A DNA stretch of 64,000 nucleotides from Clostridia bacterium (GCA_900767195.1 CAAFYG010000028.1:20306-84305), one strand, 5' to 3'; counted from the first letter of the stretch, positions 36,757 to 46,521 are shown. The notes: a model not told the origin generated them from the sequence alone. Numbers and translations: made by a program.

Positions 36757-36805
36757 AGATTGCCGCCCTGAAAGGGGAAAAATTCCCCTTCCGAAACGGC
36801 AATCT
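36757..36805 (-). promoter_or_regulatory. Nested hairpin between surface-protein and enzyme genes
   Basis: Outer arms AGATTGCCG/CGGCAATCT (36757-36765, 36797-36805) enclose a perfect AAGGGGAA/TTCCCCTT hairpin (36772-36779, 36783-36790). No strong T run follows, so it may be an mRNA-processing or stability element, or a leaky terminator that lowers enzyme expression relative to the surface proteins. Confidence 0.5.
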
Positions 36806-36841
36806 CCGATTGTTTTGCTTTAAGGTGCAATCACACAAACG

Positions 36842-39004
36842 TTACGCAGAAGTTTTTACAAGCTTAATATCGGCGATATAAAAACCGATTGCATCATAAT
36901 TACCCGTCGCTCGTACATAAATCAAGAAATCGTTTATGCCGTCCGCTTTGACAACGGTATTTAAATCAATTTCAATCGTATCCCATTGATTCAACCGATT
37001 AAATCTCGTTACATCAGCCTTATTTTCGTCATAGACTTTTACGCCGGTTACATTCGCACCGTTGCTGATCAAGTCTCCCCTTGTAAACCCGACAAGAGTA
37101 TTATCGTCCTTTCCGAAACCGAAACGGATAGAAGTATTTTGAGGACGATAAATACTGAATACAAGTTTATCGTATACAAAATTCTCATCGGCGTCTTTTG
37201 CGGCAGTCAAAACGTTTTTCAGTAAAATCGCGTTATTTAATTCCGTTCCGCGAGTGCTCGATGACGTATAGGCTAAAGCCCCGGTCTTTCCGCCGATTGC
37301 TTCCGTTTGCGCCGATACATAACCGCCATAGAGGGTGGCGTCTGTATTTCTCTTTACAAAATTAGCCGTATCAAGTTGCATCTCTTTCATTTCGGAAATC
37401 GAAGCTTTATATAACTTAAAGTCTGCAAAGTAAGCCGCAACCGCTTTATTATCATCCGTGATATTGATGCTGATCACCAAATCTTTCAGATTGTTATTGC
37501 CGTGCGGCAAGCAGTTTTCATCGGTAAGATCCACATACACGTCCATCCAGCAAACGGGATTTTGTTTTACAAATGTATTTTGTTTAACGCCGTTTATATA
37601 TCCGCTATATCCTTGCGGGAATGCAGATCCACGAATCATACGAAGATCGTAGTTTTTTCCTTCTCCGCCGAAATCATTACCGAAAAATACGGCAATCGAA
37701 GTGGACTGAGGCAAACATACGGAAAATTTAAGAGTTTTAAACGTAAATTCTCCGTCTTCCGCATCGTATTTTACTATATTGTAAAGATTAGGAATCTTCC
37801 ACGCACTGTTAATCTGAGCCTCACCCCCATTAAGGTTGAAAGCGTAAACATTTGCCTTATTTGCAAACGAATCTACCTTTTCCATCGTAGATACACACGG
37901 ATCACGTCTCGTAGTCAGAGTGGTGAGATCCGCCTCATACTCTTCCCCATACTCAAATCTGTCAGTTACAGAAACGGAATTGATAAAAGCATTCCAAGAA
38001 GCAGCATCGCTGTTTTCGGTGATAATAGAAAGACGAATCATGCCGTCTTCCGCAACTTTTACTTTCTGCACAGTAACCTTTTCTTCTTTTACAGACAATG
38101 CGCTTTTTGTTCCTTGATACGTTTGGGCGTTTTCGGAAGCAACCTTAATACCATACGTTCCTTCCGGCATTGAAGACAGCCCAAGATTCGTTGTTAAAGT
38201 AAAGGAAACATCGGTATTCTTTCCTTTATGGTCGTTAGCCGAAATTTCTATCACTTTTTCCGCTGCGGCAGAACTTAACGCATAATCGTGCGTATACGTA
38301 TTCAGCACCGTACTTTTTTCAAAAGTAAGATCGCTTTCCTTTTCCAACGCCTGCTGCGCTACGTACTTCACCGAACGGGTATTGTTATTCGCCGTGGCGT
38401 ATACGTATTCCGTGCTTTCGGGGGAATATTCTATTTTCATATACCCTACGCCGATAAATTCGCGCGAGTAATTCGCTTGATAAATATCTACAATCGCGCT
38501 GTTATATGCGTAATACACCGCAGAGCTGTCTTCGCCTTCGCCGAACGCCGTATACCAGCTCTTAACCTGCGCCACATTGATGTAGTTCGCTTCCCCGGAT
38601 TCAAAAGTAAGCCCGCTTGCGTTCAGATCCGCCGGCCCGATCAGCGTGCCAAACGAAATTTTCGCTTTTGCGGTTTCAGGCAAGCTGTCGTAACCGTCCT
38701 TTTTCACCAACGTTTTAAAGCGCATACCCGTTTTGTCGCTTTCCGTATCGGTATAGCGAACGGACGCGCCGTATGCCATTTTCAAGCCGATCGTGTAAGC
38801 GGTGTACCCCTCCGCTTCGGTTGCGGAAATGTTGCCGTTGCTGTCTACGTACACGGTCTTTTCGGTAAGAGCAACGCCGGTATTGCTTTCTTCCGCCGCC
38901 GCGTTCATCACGTTGTCGGCTAAAAGGATTCCTGCACCCGCAGTCAATGCAAGCGTGCCGCCGAAAAACGCGGCTGCAATTTTAAATTTAATCGATTTTG
39001 TCAT
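36842..39004 (-). CDS. Secreted jelly-roll protein, peptide-coupled (locus B)
   Basis: A 720-aa protein, start at ATG 39004 with AGGAGG eleven bases upstream. Signal peptide (KIAAAFFGGTLALTAGAGILLA). Residues about 40-200 form a domain with GASVRYTDTESDKTGMRFKTLV and ISFGTLIGPADL, related to the N-terminal domain of the locus A protein at 13107-14843. Two jelly-roll-like modules follow (from about 360 and 560, each ending YFADFKLYK / YIADIKLVK). No lipobox or LPXTG. Its ATG overlaps the stop of the 57-aa peptide (ATGA). Probable extracellular glycan-binding protein; the anchoring mode is unclear. Confidence 0.65.
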   Translation of the reverse strand: MTKSIKFKIAAAFFGGTLALTAGAGILLADNVMNAAAEESNTGVALTEKTVYVDSNGNISATEAEGYTAYTIGLKMAYGASVRYTDTESDKTGMRFKTLVKKDGYDSLPETAKAKISFGTLIGPADLNASGLTFESGEANYINVAQVKSWYTAFGEGEDSSAVYYAYNSAIVDIYQANYSREFIGVGYMKIEYSPESTEYVYATANNNTRSVKYVAQQALEKESDLTFEKSTVLNTYTHDYALSSAAAEKVIEISANDHKGKNTDVSFTLTTNLGLSSMPEGTYGIKVASENAQTYQGTKSALSVKEEKVTVQKVKVAEDGMIRLSIITENSDAASWNAFINSVSVTDRFEYGEEYEADLTTLTTRRDPCVSTMEKVDSFANKANVYAFNLNGGEAQINSAWKIPNLYNIVKYDAEDGEFTFKTLKFSVCLPQSTSIAVFFGNDFGGEGKNYDLRMIRGSAFPQGYSGYINGVKQNTFVKQNPVCWMDVYVDLTDENCLPHGNNNLKDLVISINITDDNKAVAAYFADFKLYKASISEMKEMQLDTANFVKRNTDATLYGGYVSAQTEAIGGKTGALAYTSSSTRGTELNNAILLKNVLTAAKDADENFVYDKLVFSIYRPQNTSIRFGFGKDDNTLVGFTRGDLISNGANVTGVKVYDENKADVTRFNRLNQWDTIEIDLNTVVKADGINDFLIYVRATGNYDAIGFYIADIKLVKTSA

Positions 39005-39174
39005 TTTGAAATCCCTCCTGTAAAATTCGACGGAACGGTTTGATTTACTTCTCCCCATTTGTCGCTGCAAAGATCGTCGTACACTTTCCCCGACGTTACG
39101 ATCACATCTTCCAACGATTTCTCGCTGATTCGCGGCGTAATATACGCGCGCTTTGTTTTGCTTTCAGTTTTCAC
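39001..39174 (-). CDS. Small peptide with DVIVTS core, coupled to secreted protein
   Basis: A 57-aa ORF with GTG start at 39174 and AGGAGG 8 bases upstream; that ribosome site lies inside the last codons of the preceding lipoprotein gene. Its own 3' end holds the AGGAGG of the next gene and ends in an ATGA overlap. Core features shared with 14840-14998 are KR-x-Y-x-[ST]-P-[KR]-[LI], then [KE]DVI[AV]TS, and a C-terminal TGG[FI]. No signal peptide or TM is visible. Function unknown. Conservation between diverged loci argues that it is a real gene. Confidence 0.7.
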   Translation of the reverse strand: MKTESKTKRAYITPRISEKSLEDVIVTSGKVYDDLCSDKWGEVNQTVPSNFTGGISK

Positions 39175-39175
39175 A

Positions 39176-40780
39176 TCAAAAACCTCCTGAATTAAATTTA
39201 TCCGAACCTATATCGTCACGATTATCGCCTTCGATATACTCAGTTTCGGGATTGCGCCAAACCGAAAAGTGCATATCGGAAACATAATACGTTACGTTAT
39301 TTTCCTGAGTACCGAATGTGAAATTCGTGGATTCTTTTTTGCCGAAATGCCACAAATCGATTCTCACGTTCAGCCATTTTCCGCTTTCAAGCTTGTTTAA
39401 TTCATTGCCGCTTTCGTCCCTGATCGTAATGCAGGCGGATTTTACTTTCGCACCTGTTTTGTCGGTAGCGCACCATGCCTGATCTATTCCGTTAAACCAG
39501 AAATAACACAAAAACAAATCGTTATTTTCTACCGGAATATACATCTGAAAATCAAGATACCGATAATCGAAGCGCGAGGCGGTTTCGCAAAGTCGGGTGC
39601 TGAATGCGCGTTGCGCCCATTTCGAGCCTGCGGTTTCACCTTCGGCAAGATCGCATTCAAAATGTAATTTATAGGCGTTTTTGCTTTCGAATTTTTCAGC
39701 TTCGATATTGCTTTTCGAGCCTGCCGGCGCAACAAAATATTTCGAGGGATCTACGTTCTTTTCTTTGCACAACGGTATTTCCGTTTTCACGGGCGTTTTG
39801 CGTTCGTCCGGCAATTTATCCATAAATTCGCCCGTATACCAATATCTGAAATTATCAATATACATCGGCTGATTTTCGGCGTTGCCGCATACAAAAAAGT
39901 TTGTATCGCCGCCGCCGTAATACATAAATTCAAGATCGATCGCGCACGTTACCCAACGATCGTACATAAGTTTCCCCGTGATCGCCGATTCATTCTGTTC
40001 GTTTTTATCGATAAACGTAATATAATCTACATAAGACGGAAGATTTTCATCGTACCAGCCGCTATAACTCCCTACGCCCGTGTACAACTGATAGTGCCAT
40101 TTTGCTTCGTTAGTGCTTTTCGGCTGATAAATATCGTAGGTAATATATCTGTACCCCGCTTTATACAACGCGGAAAGACTGCCGAACGTTGCCGTTTTTG
40201 CATCGAGATGCATATCCCAAACACTAACGATTTTCGGATCGCCCGTACGGTATTCGTAAACGCCCGATCTGCCGCCTATCTCGCCCGCGTATTCCTCATA
40301 CGTGCATCCGGAATTGCCGGAATAATACAAATCGTCGCAACCGATCGCTTTGTCGTATGCGTCACCCACGGTCACCTCACATTCCGCGTCGTAAGTTTTT
40401 CCGCCGCCCGTAACGCGAAGATTAAGTTTGCCTTTCCCTTCTTTCTGGGCGGTGAGCGTACTGCCATCCACGGAAAAACAATCTCCCGTTTTGCCTACTA
40501 CGCTTACTTCCTCGATCGCAACGGTTTTTTCGTCGCTATCGGAAAGGCGCACAAGGTCTTTCACATCCGCAGTCGAATACAAATCTACGTCGGCATTAGA
40601 ATGTCCGTCCGCCGCAAGATTGATACAAAGTCTTGCGTTCTGCACGGTAAGAGTGTTTTCTTTCGCCGGTTGCGTATTGCCGTTGCCGCCGTTATCGCCG
40701 TTTCCGGCGCAAGCCGCCGTTGAAAGAGCAATCGAAGAAAGCACCAACGCCGCCATCAATTTTCCAAAATGTTTTTTCAT
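39176..40780 (-). CDS. Surface lipoprotein with Ig-like and jelly-roll domains (locus B)
   Basis: A 534-aa protein, start at ATG 40780 after GGGAGGAATCGAG. Lipobox STAAC (Cys24). A Ser/Asn-rich linker is followed by a Big2-like domain (about 40-125) and two modules: EIGGRSGVYEYRTG..., with YRYITYDIYQPKS, and a second near 350-510 ending VTYYVSDMHFS. It is the shorter counterpart of the 1320-aa locus A lipoprotein and shares the GEIGGRS / GAVGGRS module start. Likely glycan-binding. Confidence 0.72.
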   Translation of the reverse strand: MKKHFGKLMAALVLSSIALSTAACAGNGDNGGNGNTQPAKENTLTVQNARLCINLAADGHSNADVDLYSTADVKDLVRLSDSDEKTVAIEEVSVVGKTGDCFSVDGSTLTAQKEGKGKLNLRVTGGGKTYDAECEVTVGDAYDKAIGCDDLYYSGNSGCTYEEYAGEIGGRSGVYEYRTGDPKIVSVWDMHLDAKTATFGSLSALYKAGYRYITYDIYQPKSTNEAKWHYQLYTGVGSYSGWYDENLPSYVDYITFIDKNEQNESAITGKLMYDRWVTCAIDLEFMYYGGGDTNFFVCGNAENQPMYIDNFRYWYTGEFMDKLPDERKTPVKTEIPLCKEKNVDPSKYFVAPAGSKSNIEAEKFESKNAYKLHFECDLAEGETAGSKWAQRAFSTRLCETASRFDYRYLDFQMYIPVENNDLFLCYFWFNGIDQAWCATDKTGAKVKSACITIRDESGNELNKLESGKWLNVRIDLWHFGKKESTNFTFGTQENNVTYYVSDMHFSVWRNPETEYIEGDNRDDIGSDKFNSGGF

Positions 40781-40793
40781 CTCGATTCCTCCC

Positions 40794-42893
40794 TTATTTC
40801 TTACCGAATGCGCCGAGATATTTCGCCCCTGCAACATTGTTTCCGCAAATATCTTTATCCGCGCCTTTCAAAGCAAGTCCCGTGGAATAAATTTCATCGG
40901 ATTGCGGAATATAATTCAAAATATTTTCATACCCCGATACGGCTTCGGAAAGATCGACTTTCGGATCAAAATAGTAAGCGTTCTTACATTTTTCGCCGAA
41001 ACTTGCCACAATTTCTTTCGCGTTAGGAATATTGAAAAACAAATTATTGTCAAGGAAATAGTCGTTCGACAATTGAAATTTAAACGATACGGGCGTTGCC
41101 GCGCGGGAAGTGAAAATATTATTGTAAAAATTCCAATTCCTTATATCGTAAATCGGATCTATGCCGTTCCAGCGGGTTTCGATCACCTGCTGATTTTCCG
41201 TTAAACCGCTCATCACCACGATATTGTTTGAAAATTCAAGATTAGAAAGCGGACCTGCTATCCACAACGCGTTAGGCGCAATATCGTCGCCCGGAGTACC
41301 GTTGTCGGCAAAAATATTATTTCTGATCGTAACCCTATTCCAGTCGGCAAGAGTAGTTTTCTGCACCGGCGCGCCGCTTGCGTCAAGAACAAATTTTCCG
41401 TTCTCATCGTACACATAATCGGTTGTAGGCAAGTTGCAAAGTAACAAACCTGCGTTTGCGTTATGGTGCGCGTAATTGTACTGGAATAAGATATCCGAAC
41501 AGCCGATATCGATATCGAACCCTTCGCCGTCGCCCGCGCCGTTGTCAAGATGTGTGTACGCCGCTTCGTTGTACTGCATAATCACACGGCGCGAAGAATG
41601 AATCCAGATGCCGGCGTGGCAATGTCCGCCGCGGGCAAGATAACTCGAATGATACGAAACGTTGCGTTCTATATAAGAATCTCTCGCCGCCGTAAGCACG
41701 ATAGAATCGCCTCCTACGTAAGAAAAGTTGTTGCCGCGAATCACAAAATTGCGGTTGGGGTAATACCCGGTTTCTTCGTCGTAATAATGATTAAATCCCC
41801 AATTCATACCGGGGGACCTTGCCCACGTGGCGTGAATGTACATTCCCACACAAGCTACACGATCGAAAATATTATCTTCTATCCATACGTTTTCGTACCA
41901 ACTCGGACCATTCGGGTGCTTCGTGGAAACTTCAAAACGCAACGCGCCGTAATTGTAATGATCATATTTTTCGGGGCAAATTTTTTCCAGTTCGCCCTGC
42001 TCGGTTTTTACGCTTGAAGAAAGTACCCATTTCTCCGTTTTATCGGAAAACCTTACGCGGGCAAACGAAACTTCAACGCCTTCTATGATTTTCCTCTCGT
42101 TTTTCCGCCTAGTTACAAAACTTGTCGCAAAAATGGTTTCGCCTGTTTCGTTAAAATTATCGTCGTATACTTTCGTACCGCTTTCAACATACAATTTTGA
42201 AGACTTGAATTCCGCAGGCGAAACTTCCTCGGGCGTTTCATCCGTTCTCTGCCAACGGAAATTGATATCGTGAAAATAGTTGCCGCTTAATACGATATTT
42301 TCCGTTGCGCCGTTTTCGTCTGCCCACACTCTCATACCGCGAAGTCCGTCGGGATTGCTGATTTCAAGTCCGCTTATGCGCACGTTCGAGCCGTGAACTT
42401 GTACGCAAGTATCGAAATCTTTCGTAGTATTGATAATGGCGGCGTATTTTTCCGTATCCGTCACGCCGTACACGCCGATCACAAGCGGCGTTTCTTCTTT
42501 CGCTTCGAAATCGGCGATATTCAATACGCCGGAATACTCGCTGCCCGCTTTAATCAAAATACGCGTAGGCTTATCTTCCGTTACTTCTTCGGCAATGATC
42601 GAATTGATCAGCGCAAGCGACTGATACGGCGAATCTTCGCTCGTACCTTCGTTGTAATTCTTGCCATATTTCGAATCGAAATAATAAGTTGTATATTTGC
42701 TTTCGTCGATTTCGCTGTAATCGGGCGAAGTTTGCGGCATTGAAAGCGCGGCGTTTACAATCGGCGTTTCTTTGCTCCCGGAATTGTTGTTCTGATTATC
42801 ATCGTTACCTTGCTTCGCGCACGAAGAAAATGCAAACGCGGCAGAACAAAAAATTGAAAATAAAGTTACAAATGATCTCTTTAATTTATTCAT
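40794..42893 (-). CDS. Right-handed beta-helix surface lipoprotein (locus B)
   Basis: A 699-aa protein with lipobox FSSC (Cys25). After YYFDSKYGKNYNEGTSEDSPY it follows its locus A paralogue: GxGYDIDIGCSNILFQYNYSHH in A corresponds to GEGFDIDIGCSDILFQYNYAHH here, near residue 450. It carries about 60-70 extra residues around 250-310 (RKNERKIIEGVEVSFARVRF) that the A copy lacks. Probably an extracellular polysaccharide-cleaving enzyme of lyase or hydrolase type; catalytic residues are not assigned. Confidence 0.75.
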   Translation of the reverse strand: MNKLKRSFVTLFSIFCSAAFAFSSCAKQGNDDNQNNNSGSKETPIVNAALSMPQTSPDYSEIDESKYTTYYFDSKYGKNYNEGTSEDSPYQSLALINSIIAEEVTEDKPTRILIKAGSEYSGVLNIADFEAKEETPLVIGVYGVTDTEKYAAIINTTKDFDTCVQVHGSNVRISGLEISNPDGLRGMRVWADENGATENIVLSGNYFHDINFRWQRTDETPEEVSPAEFKSSKLYVESGTKVYDDNFNETGETIFATSFVTRRKNERKIIEGVEVSFARVRFSDKTEKWVLSSSVKTEQGELEKICPEKYDHYNYGALRFEVSTKHPNGPSWYENVWIEDNIFDRVACVGMYIHATWARSPGMNWGFNHYYDEETGYYPNRNFVIRGNNFSYVGGDSIVLTAARDSYIERNVSYHSSYLARGGHCHAGIWIHSSRRVIMQYNEAAYTHLDNGAGDGEGFDIDIGCSDILFQYNYAHHNANAGLLLCNLPTTDYVYDENGKFVLDASGAPVQKTTLADWNRVTIRNNIFADNGTPGDDIAPNALWIAGPLSNLEFSNNIVVMSGLTENQQVIETRWNGIDPIYDIRNWNFYNNIFTSRAATPVSFKFQLSNDYFLDNNLFFNIPNAKEIVASFGEKCKNAYYFDPKVDLSEAVSGYENILNYIPQSDEIYSTGLALKGADKDICGNNVAGAKYLGAFGKK

Positions 42894-42902
42894 GATTCCC
42901 TC

Positions 42903-43400
42903 TCAATAAAGATCCACTTCCCTCTCGGGCGACACCCGAAGATACGTAATCGCGCAAGGCAAAACCAAAAGATATAAAAGCACGTCGCCTTTAAACCGCA
43001 GCCCGAATCTGTCGGCGGTAGCAAGTGTAGATTTAACAATACTCAGATAAAAGATGAATGTGCATACGGCAATCGGCAGAATCAACACCTGTTGATAGCA
43101 ACGCATCGCCCGTTTCGTTAAATCAGTAGGATTTTTAATGTCTATCGCTTTCGCGCCGACAACGTACGCAATGCTTGCAAGAAGAGCAATCACCAATAAA
43201 ATCAACACGGTTTTTCCGTATTTTTTCATAGGGATCGTCATTACGGAAAAGCGTTTTGCGATTTTCTGTACAAAAAACGGAAACGCAAAAGGCACAAGAC
43301 ACAACGCCCATTTATCGACCCCCGTTTTTTTAGCGGCAATCGCTATACAAAAAGATAAAATTTCGCATACTGCAATGCAAATAAGCCACGCGGTGATCAT
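42903..43400 (-). CDS. Small four-TM membrane protein of the importer cassette (B)
   Basis: A 165-aa protein with hydrophobic stretches near 3-22, 34-50, 64-82, 98-120 and 138-155. Paralogous to 20951-21439. One base separates its start from the binding-protein stop. Unknown family. Its presence in both cassettes between the solute-binding protein and the beta-helix lipoprotein suggests a shared function with the importer. Confidence 0.65.
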   Translation of the reverse strand: MITAWLICIAVCEILSFCIAIAAKKTGVDKWALCLVPFAFPFFVQKIAKRFSVMTIPMKKYGKTVLILLVIALLASIAYVVGAKAIDIKNPTDLTKRAMRCYQQVLILPIAVCTFIFYLSIVKSTLATADRFGLRFKGDVLLYLLVLPCAITYLRVSPEREVDLY

Positions 43401-43401
43401 A

Positions 43402-45036
43402 TCAGGATCTGCTCCGTTTCATAATTTTATAATCGGCGGTAAGAGCTTCAAGGCAAGACTTCGCGCCCGTTAAAAAGTTATTGCGATAATATTCGGTGTA
43501 TTCAACCCCCATTCCCGCGATTTCACTAAGCGGATCGCGTCCGCCCGCCCAAACGGTACGCACGTGAGAATAAACGCCCGAACGATAGCTTTCGTAAATC
43601 GTATTCATACCCGCGTTCAGCGTAAGCAAGTAATCGATCAGATCGTTCTGAATGTACCAATCGGGATTGCTCGCCTTCTCAATCCAACTCTTTTCTTCTT
43701 CAGTGTATTCTTTGTAAGTAAGATTCGAAATTCTCTGATTTTCTACCAAAGTAAGAATTCCGGAATACGGAGCTTTTGTGAGATATTCTTCTTTTCCCGC
43801 AGGGTACGAATACGTGCCGTCGCCGTTATTCACCCAATGCTCCCCTTCTATGCCCAAACGGCAAAGATTATAATTATCTTCGCTAGCATACACCCAATTC
43901 AAAAATTGCATCACCGCTTTCGCGTTTTTCGAGCCTTTCAAAAAGCAAGCGGCAAACGTAGCTTCCGTATTGCGCATAAAACCTTTTTTCGTAGAATTAT
44001 CGTCTGCCGTTAAAGGCCCGAGCAACGTAAATTCGGCTTCTGGATTCTGCGCTTTACACTTACGGGCTACCTTAATAAGATGCGTAACGGTGGGGTCTTC
44101 CACAAACACAGCCGTCGAGCCGGCTATGAAATTGCTTTCAGCCTGTTCCACCAAGGTGGCATTTGCCTGCACCGAAACAATCGTACGTTTATCGCTCTTG
44201 CCGAGATACTGTTCCATATAGTCGGCAGAAGCCCATTCATATTCTTTTTGAAGAACCTGAGTGTATTCTTCCGTGGCAAAACCGGGAAGCACAGTCAGAT
44301 CGTCGCCTTCACCACGCGTAGTGTAAGTGAAATACCCCGAATCCGAATACGGACCTAACACAAGCACTTTTTCCAAATCCCACGAAGCCCCCGTGATCGC
44401 ATTTTTCAGGCTCGAATTTTGTTTGAGCATTTCGGCGCACATTTCTTCGAATTTTTCAATCGTATTTACATATATTTTGCTTGTATCAGTTTCATCCGCG
44501 GTGTAGCCAGCTTTTTCCATTAAATCCTTACGCACGAGAATACCGAATTTATACGGATTAATCACCGAAGGAACGCCTATCACATCGCCATCGGCGGTAG
44601 TAAGCGCGTTCATCGGGTTACCTTCGATATATTTCTTCACGTTTTCACCGTAATCGTCGAGCAAATCGGAAATATCGTATATATAATCGTTATTCATTAC
44701 ATAATCGTCGATTCCTTCGCCCCCGCGCGTATGCGACACGGCTACATCGGCAGGTTCTTTCCCCGAGATGTCCGTTCCGAGTTTCGTTTTCATCGATTGT
44801 CCGAGAAAATTAACTTTAAAACGAATCGAATTTCCGGTATCTTTTTTATATTTCTCGCGGATATACTCGACTACTTTTTGTTCTTCTGAACCTTCCGCCC
44901 ACGCGAATTCACTTGAACCGCCCGTATAAATTACAATTTCCGGTCCGTCGCCGTTGTTGACGTCGCTTTGAGAACAGCCGGCGGCAATTCCCAAAGTCAT
45001 AGTAGCAGTAAGAAACAGAGATAATAATTTTTTCAT
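43402..45036 (-). CDS. Carbohydrate ABC transporter solute-binding lipoprotein (locus B)
   Basis: A 544-aa protein with lipobox IAAGC and AAGGAG before the ATG. Shares with the locus A protein IVIYTGGSSEFAWAEGSE, VSHTRGGEGIDD, VPSVINPYKFGILVRKDLMEKAGY, GYFTYTTRGEGDDL and NLCRLGIEGEHWVNNGDGTYSYPAGKE. Large LplA-like binding protein for oligosaccharides. In this locus 603 bases, holding a pseudogene, separate it from the permease gene; in locus A the gap is 26 bases. Confidence 0.88.
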   Translation of the reverse strand: MKKLLSLFLTATMTLGIAAGCSQSDVNNGDGPEIVIYTGGSSEFAWAEGSEEQKVVEYIREKYKKDTGNSIRFKVNFLGQSMKTKLGTDISGKEPADVAVSHTRGGEGIDDYVMNNDYIYDISDLLDDYGENVKKYIEGNPMNALTTADGDVIGVPSVINPYKFGILVRKDLMEKAGYTADETDTSKIYVNTIEKFEEMCAEMLKQNSSLKNAITGASWDLEKVLVLGPYSDSGYFTYTTRGEGDDLTVLPGFATEEYTQVLQKEYEWASADYMEQYLGKSDKRTIVSVQANATLVEQAESNFIAGSTAVFVEDPTVTHLIKVARKCKAQNPEAEFTLLGPLTADDNSTKKGFMRNTEATFAACFLKGSKNAKAVMQFLNWVYASEDNYNLCRLGIEGEHWVNNGDGTYSYPAGKEEYLTKAPYSGILTLVENQRISNLTYKEYTEEEKSWIEKASNPDWYIQNDLIDYLLTLNAGMNTIYESYRSGVYSHVRTVWAGGRDPLSEIAGMGVEYTEYYRNNFLTGAKSCLEALTADYKIMKRSRS

Positions 45037-45146
45037 GATTTTTCTCCTTACGTTTTTGTATTGTTCACAGTTGATTTTTTGATTTGTTTTTAATTTTTTA
45101 TAATTTCCAAGGTAAGTATATTGGCGGACGTTCCCGCTTTTGCCGT

Positions 45147-45640
45147 TTATACCGTTACGGAGATTTTATTCCCGGAAACTTCAAATTCTGCCCATGAGCC
45201 GACGCTTGAAGGACGGGCATAAGCGTAAAGCGATTCGTCGTGCGGGAAATATCGTTATTCTCTTTGCCTGATCGCCTACAGATCCGTTCATCACATCAAT
45301 CGTTACGCCGGAATTTCTAATATAATCGGCATTATTCACGCTCACGATCGTTGCTTCCGTCGCCGTCCCGTTATCGTTGAAAGGATAGGTTCTGGATACC
45401 GTATGATCATGCCCCTGCAAAACGATATCCACGCCGTATCGGGCAAAAAACCCCGTAAGATGATCTGCAAGCGCAAGAGTAATTCTGTTTCGACTACTAT
45501 CAGGTCCTCATTTCCCCACAGAGCACATAGGATTATGCATCGTAACAATCGTCCATTTTTTCGTTTTGTTTTTCAGCTCGTTTTCCATCCACAATATTGC
45601 GTACTCGTCAATTTATTGTTGCTGCTTACAAATGCTCCCT
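45147..45640 (-). pseudogene. Decayed metallophosphoesterase
   Basis: Three reading-frame pieces line up as one calcineurin-like phosphoesterase C-terminus: EYAILWMENELKNKTKKWTI with VTMHNPMCSVG (before a frameshift near 45518), then FFARYGVDIVLQGHDHTVSRTYP (the metal-binding GHDH motif), then after a second frameshift near 45248 SLYAYARPSSVGSWAEFEVSG ending TAA at 45147. The N-terminal half is missing. It lies inside the importer operon between permease and binding protein and is probably a leftover from insertion or rearrangement. Confidence 0.75.
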
Positions 45641-46521
45641 CAGCCTTTCACCGCGCCCGCCGTTACTCCGCGGACGAAAAACTTCTGAATAATCGGCGCG
45701 ATAATCAAAAGGGGCAGCACCGATATCATAATACCCGCATTCTGCGCCGAACGCAAAGGTGCGCCGTCGATATTTCCGAAAATCGCTTTTTGGTCTGTAA
45801 GGATCTGCCGCAATACATATTGCAACGTCCAGAGACTTTTATTGCCCGCACTCAGATACAATAACGAAGCAAGCCAGCTGTTCCACCTGCCTACAAACGT
45901 CATAAATCCCACCGTGATCATTACGGGAACGGAAAGCGGCACGAAAATCCTCACCAGTATCTGTAAATCGTTTGCGCCGTCGATCAACGCCGCCTCTTCC
46001 AACGATTCGCTGAGTCCGTAAAAATAGTTGCGGATTAAAAGTATATTATACGTTCCCGCCACGGCGGGCAAAATTAACGCCCATACCGTGTTATATATGC
46101 CGATGCCTCTGATAACAAGATATGTAGGAATCATACCGCCGGAAAAGAACATCGGAATCATCACGTAAACATTTAAAGCTTTTCTGGCTTTCAGATATTT
46201 TCTCGATAATACATACCCCATTGCAACGCACGATATTAAAGACAATATCACCGTTGCCGTAGAAGTAAAAATCGTTACGAAAATCGAATGGAAAAACACG
46301 TCGCTCGCGTCAAAAACGAATTTATACGCTTCAAAAGTAAAGCCTTGAAAGGCAATCGAAAACCCGTTCTTTTCCAACAAAGCGTTTTCGCTGAACGACG
46401 CAGTTAAAAGCATCCAGAAAGGAAAAAGAAAGATCACCATCAATAAAAGCATAATCGTAACGTTTATCACGTCGAATGCGCTTGTTTTCTTCTTATCGCA
46501 ATTCACCCGACCGCCTTTCAT
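45640..46521 (-). CDS. ABC sugar permease, CarB/YtcP type (locus B)
   Basis: A 293-aa membrane protein with six TM segments, EAA loop EAALIDGANDLQILVRIFVPLSVPV and C-terminus PIIQKFFVRGVTAGAVKG. ATG at 46521 shares a base with the stop of the upstream permease (TGATG). Partner of the LplB-type permease. No ATPase gene in the operon. Confidence 0.9.
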   Translation of the reverse strand: MKGGRVNCDKKKTSAFDVINVTIMLLLMVIFLFPFWMLLTASFSENALLEKNGFSIAFQGFTFEAYKFVFDASDVFFHSIFVTIFTSTATVILSLISCVAMGYVLSRKYLKARKALNVYVMIPMFFSGGMIPTYLVIRGIGIYNTVWALILPAVAGTYNILLIRNYFYGLSESLEEAALIDGANDLQILVRIFVPLSVPVMITVGFMTFVGRWNSWLASLLYLSAGNKSLWTLQYVLRQILTDQKAIFGNIDGAPLRSAQNAGIMISVLPLLIIAPIIQKFFVRGVTAGAVKG

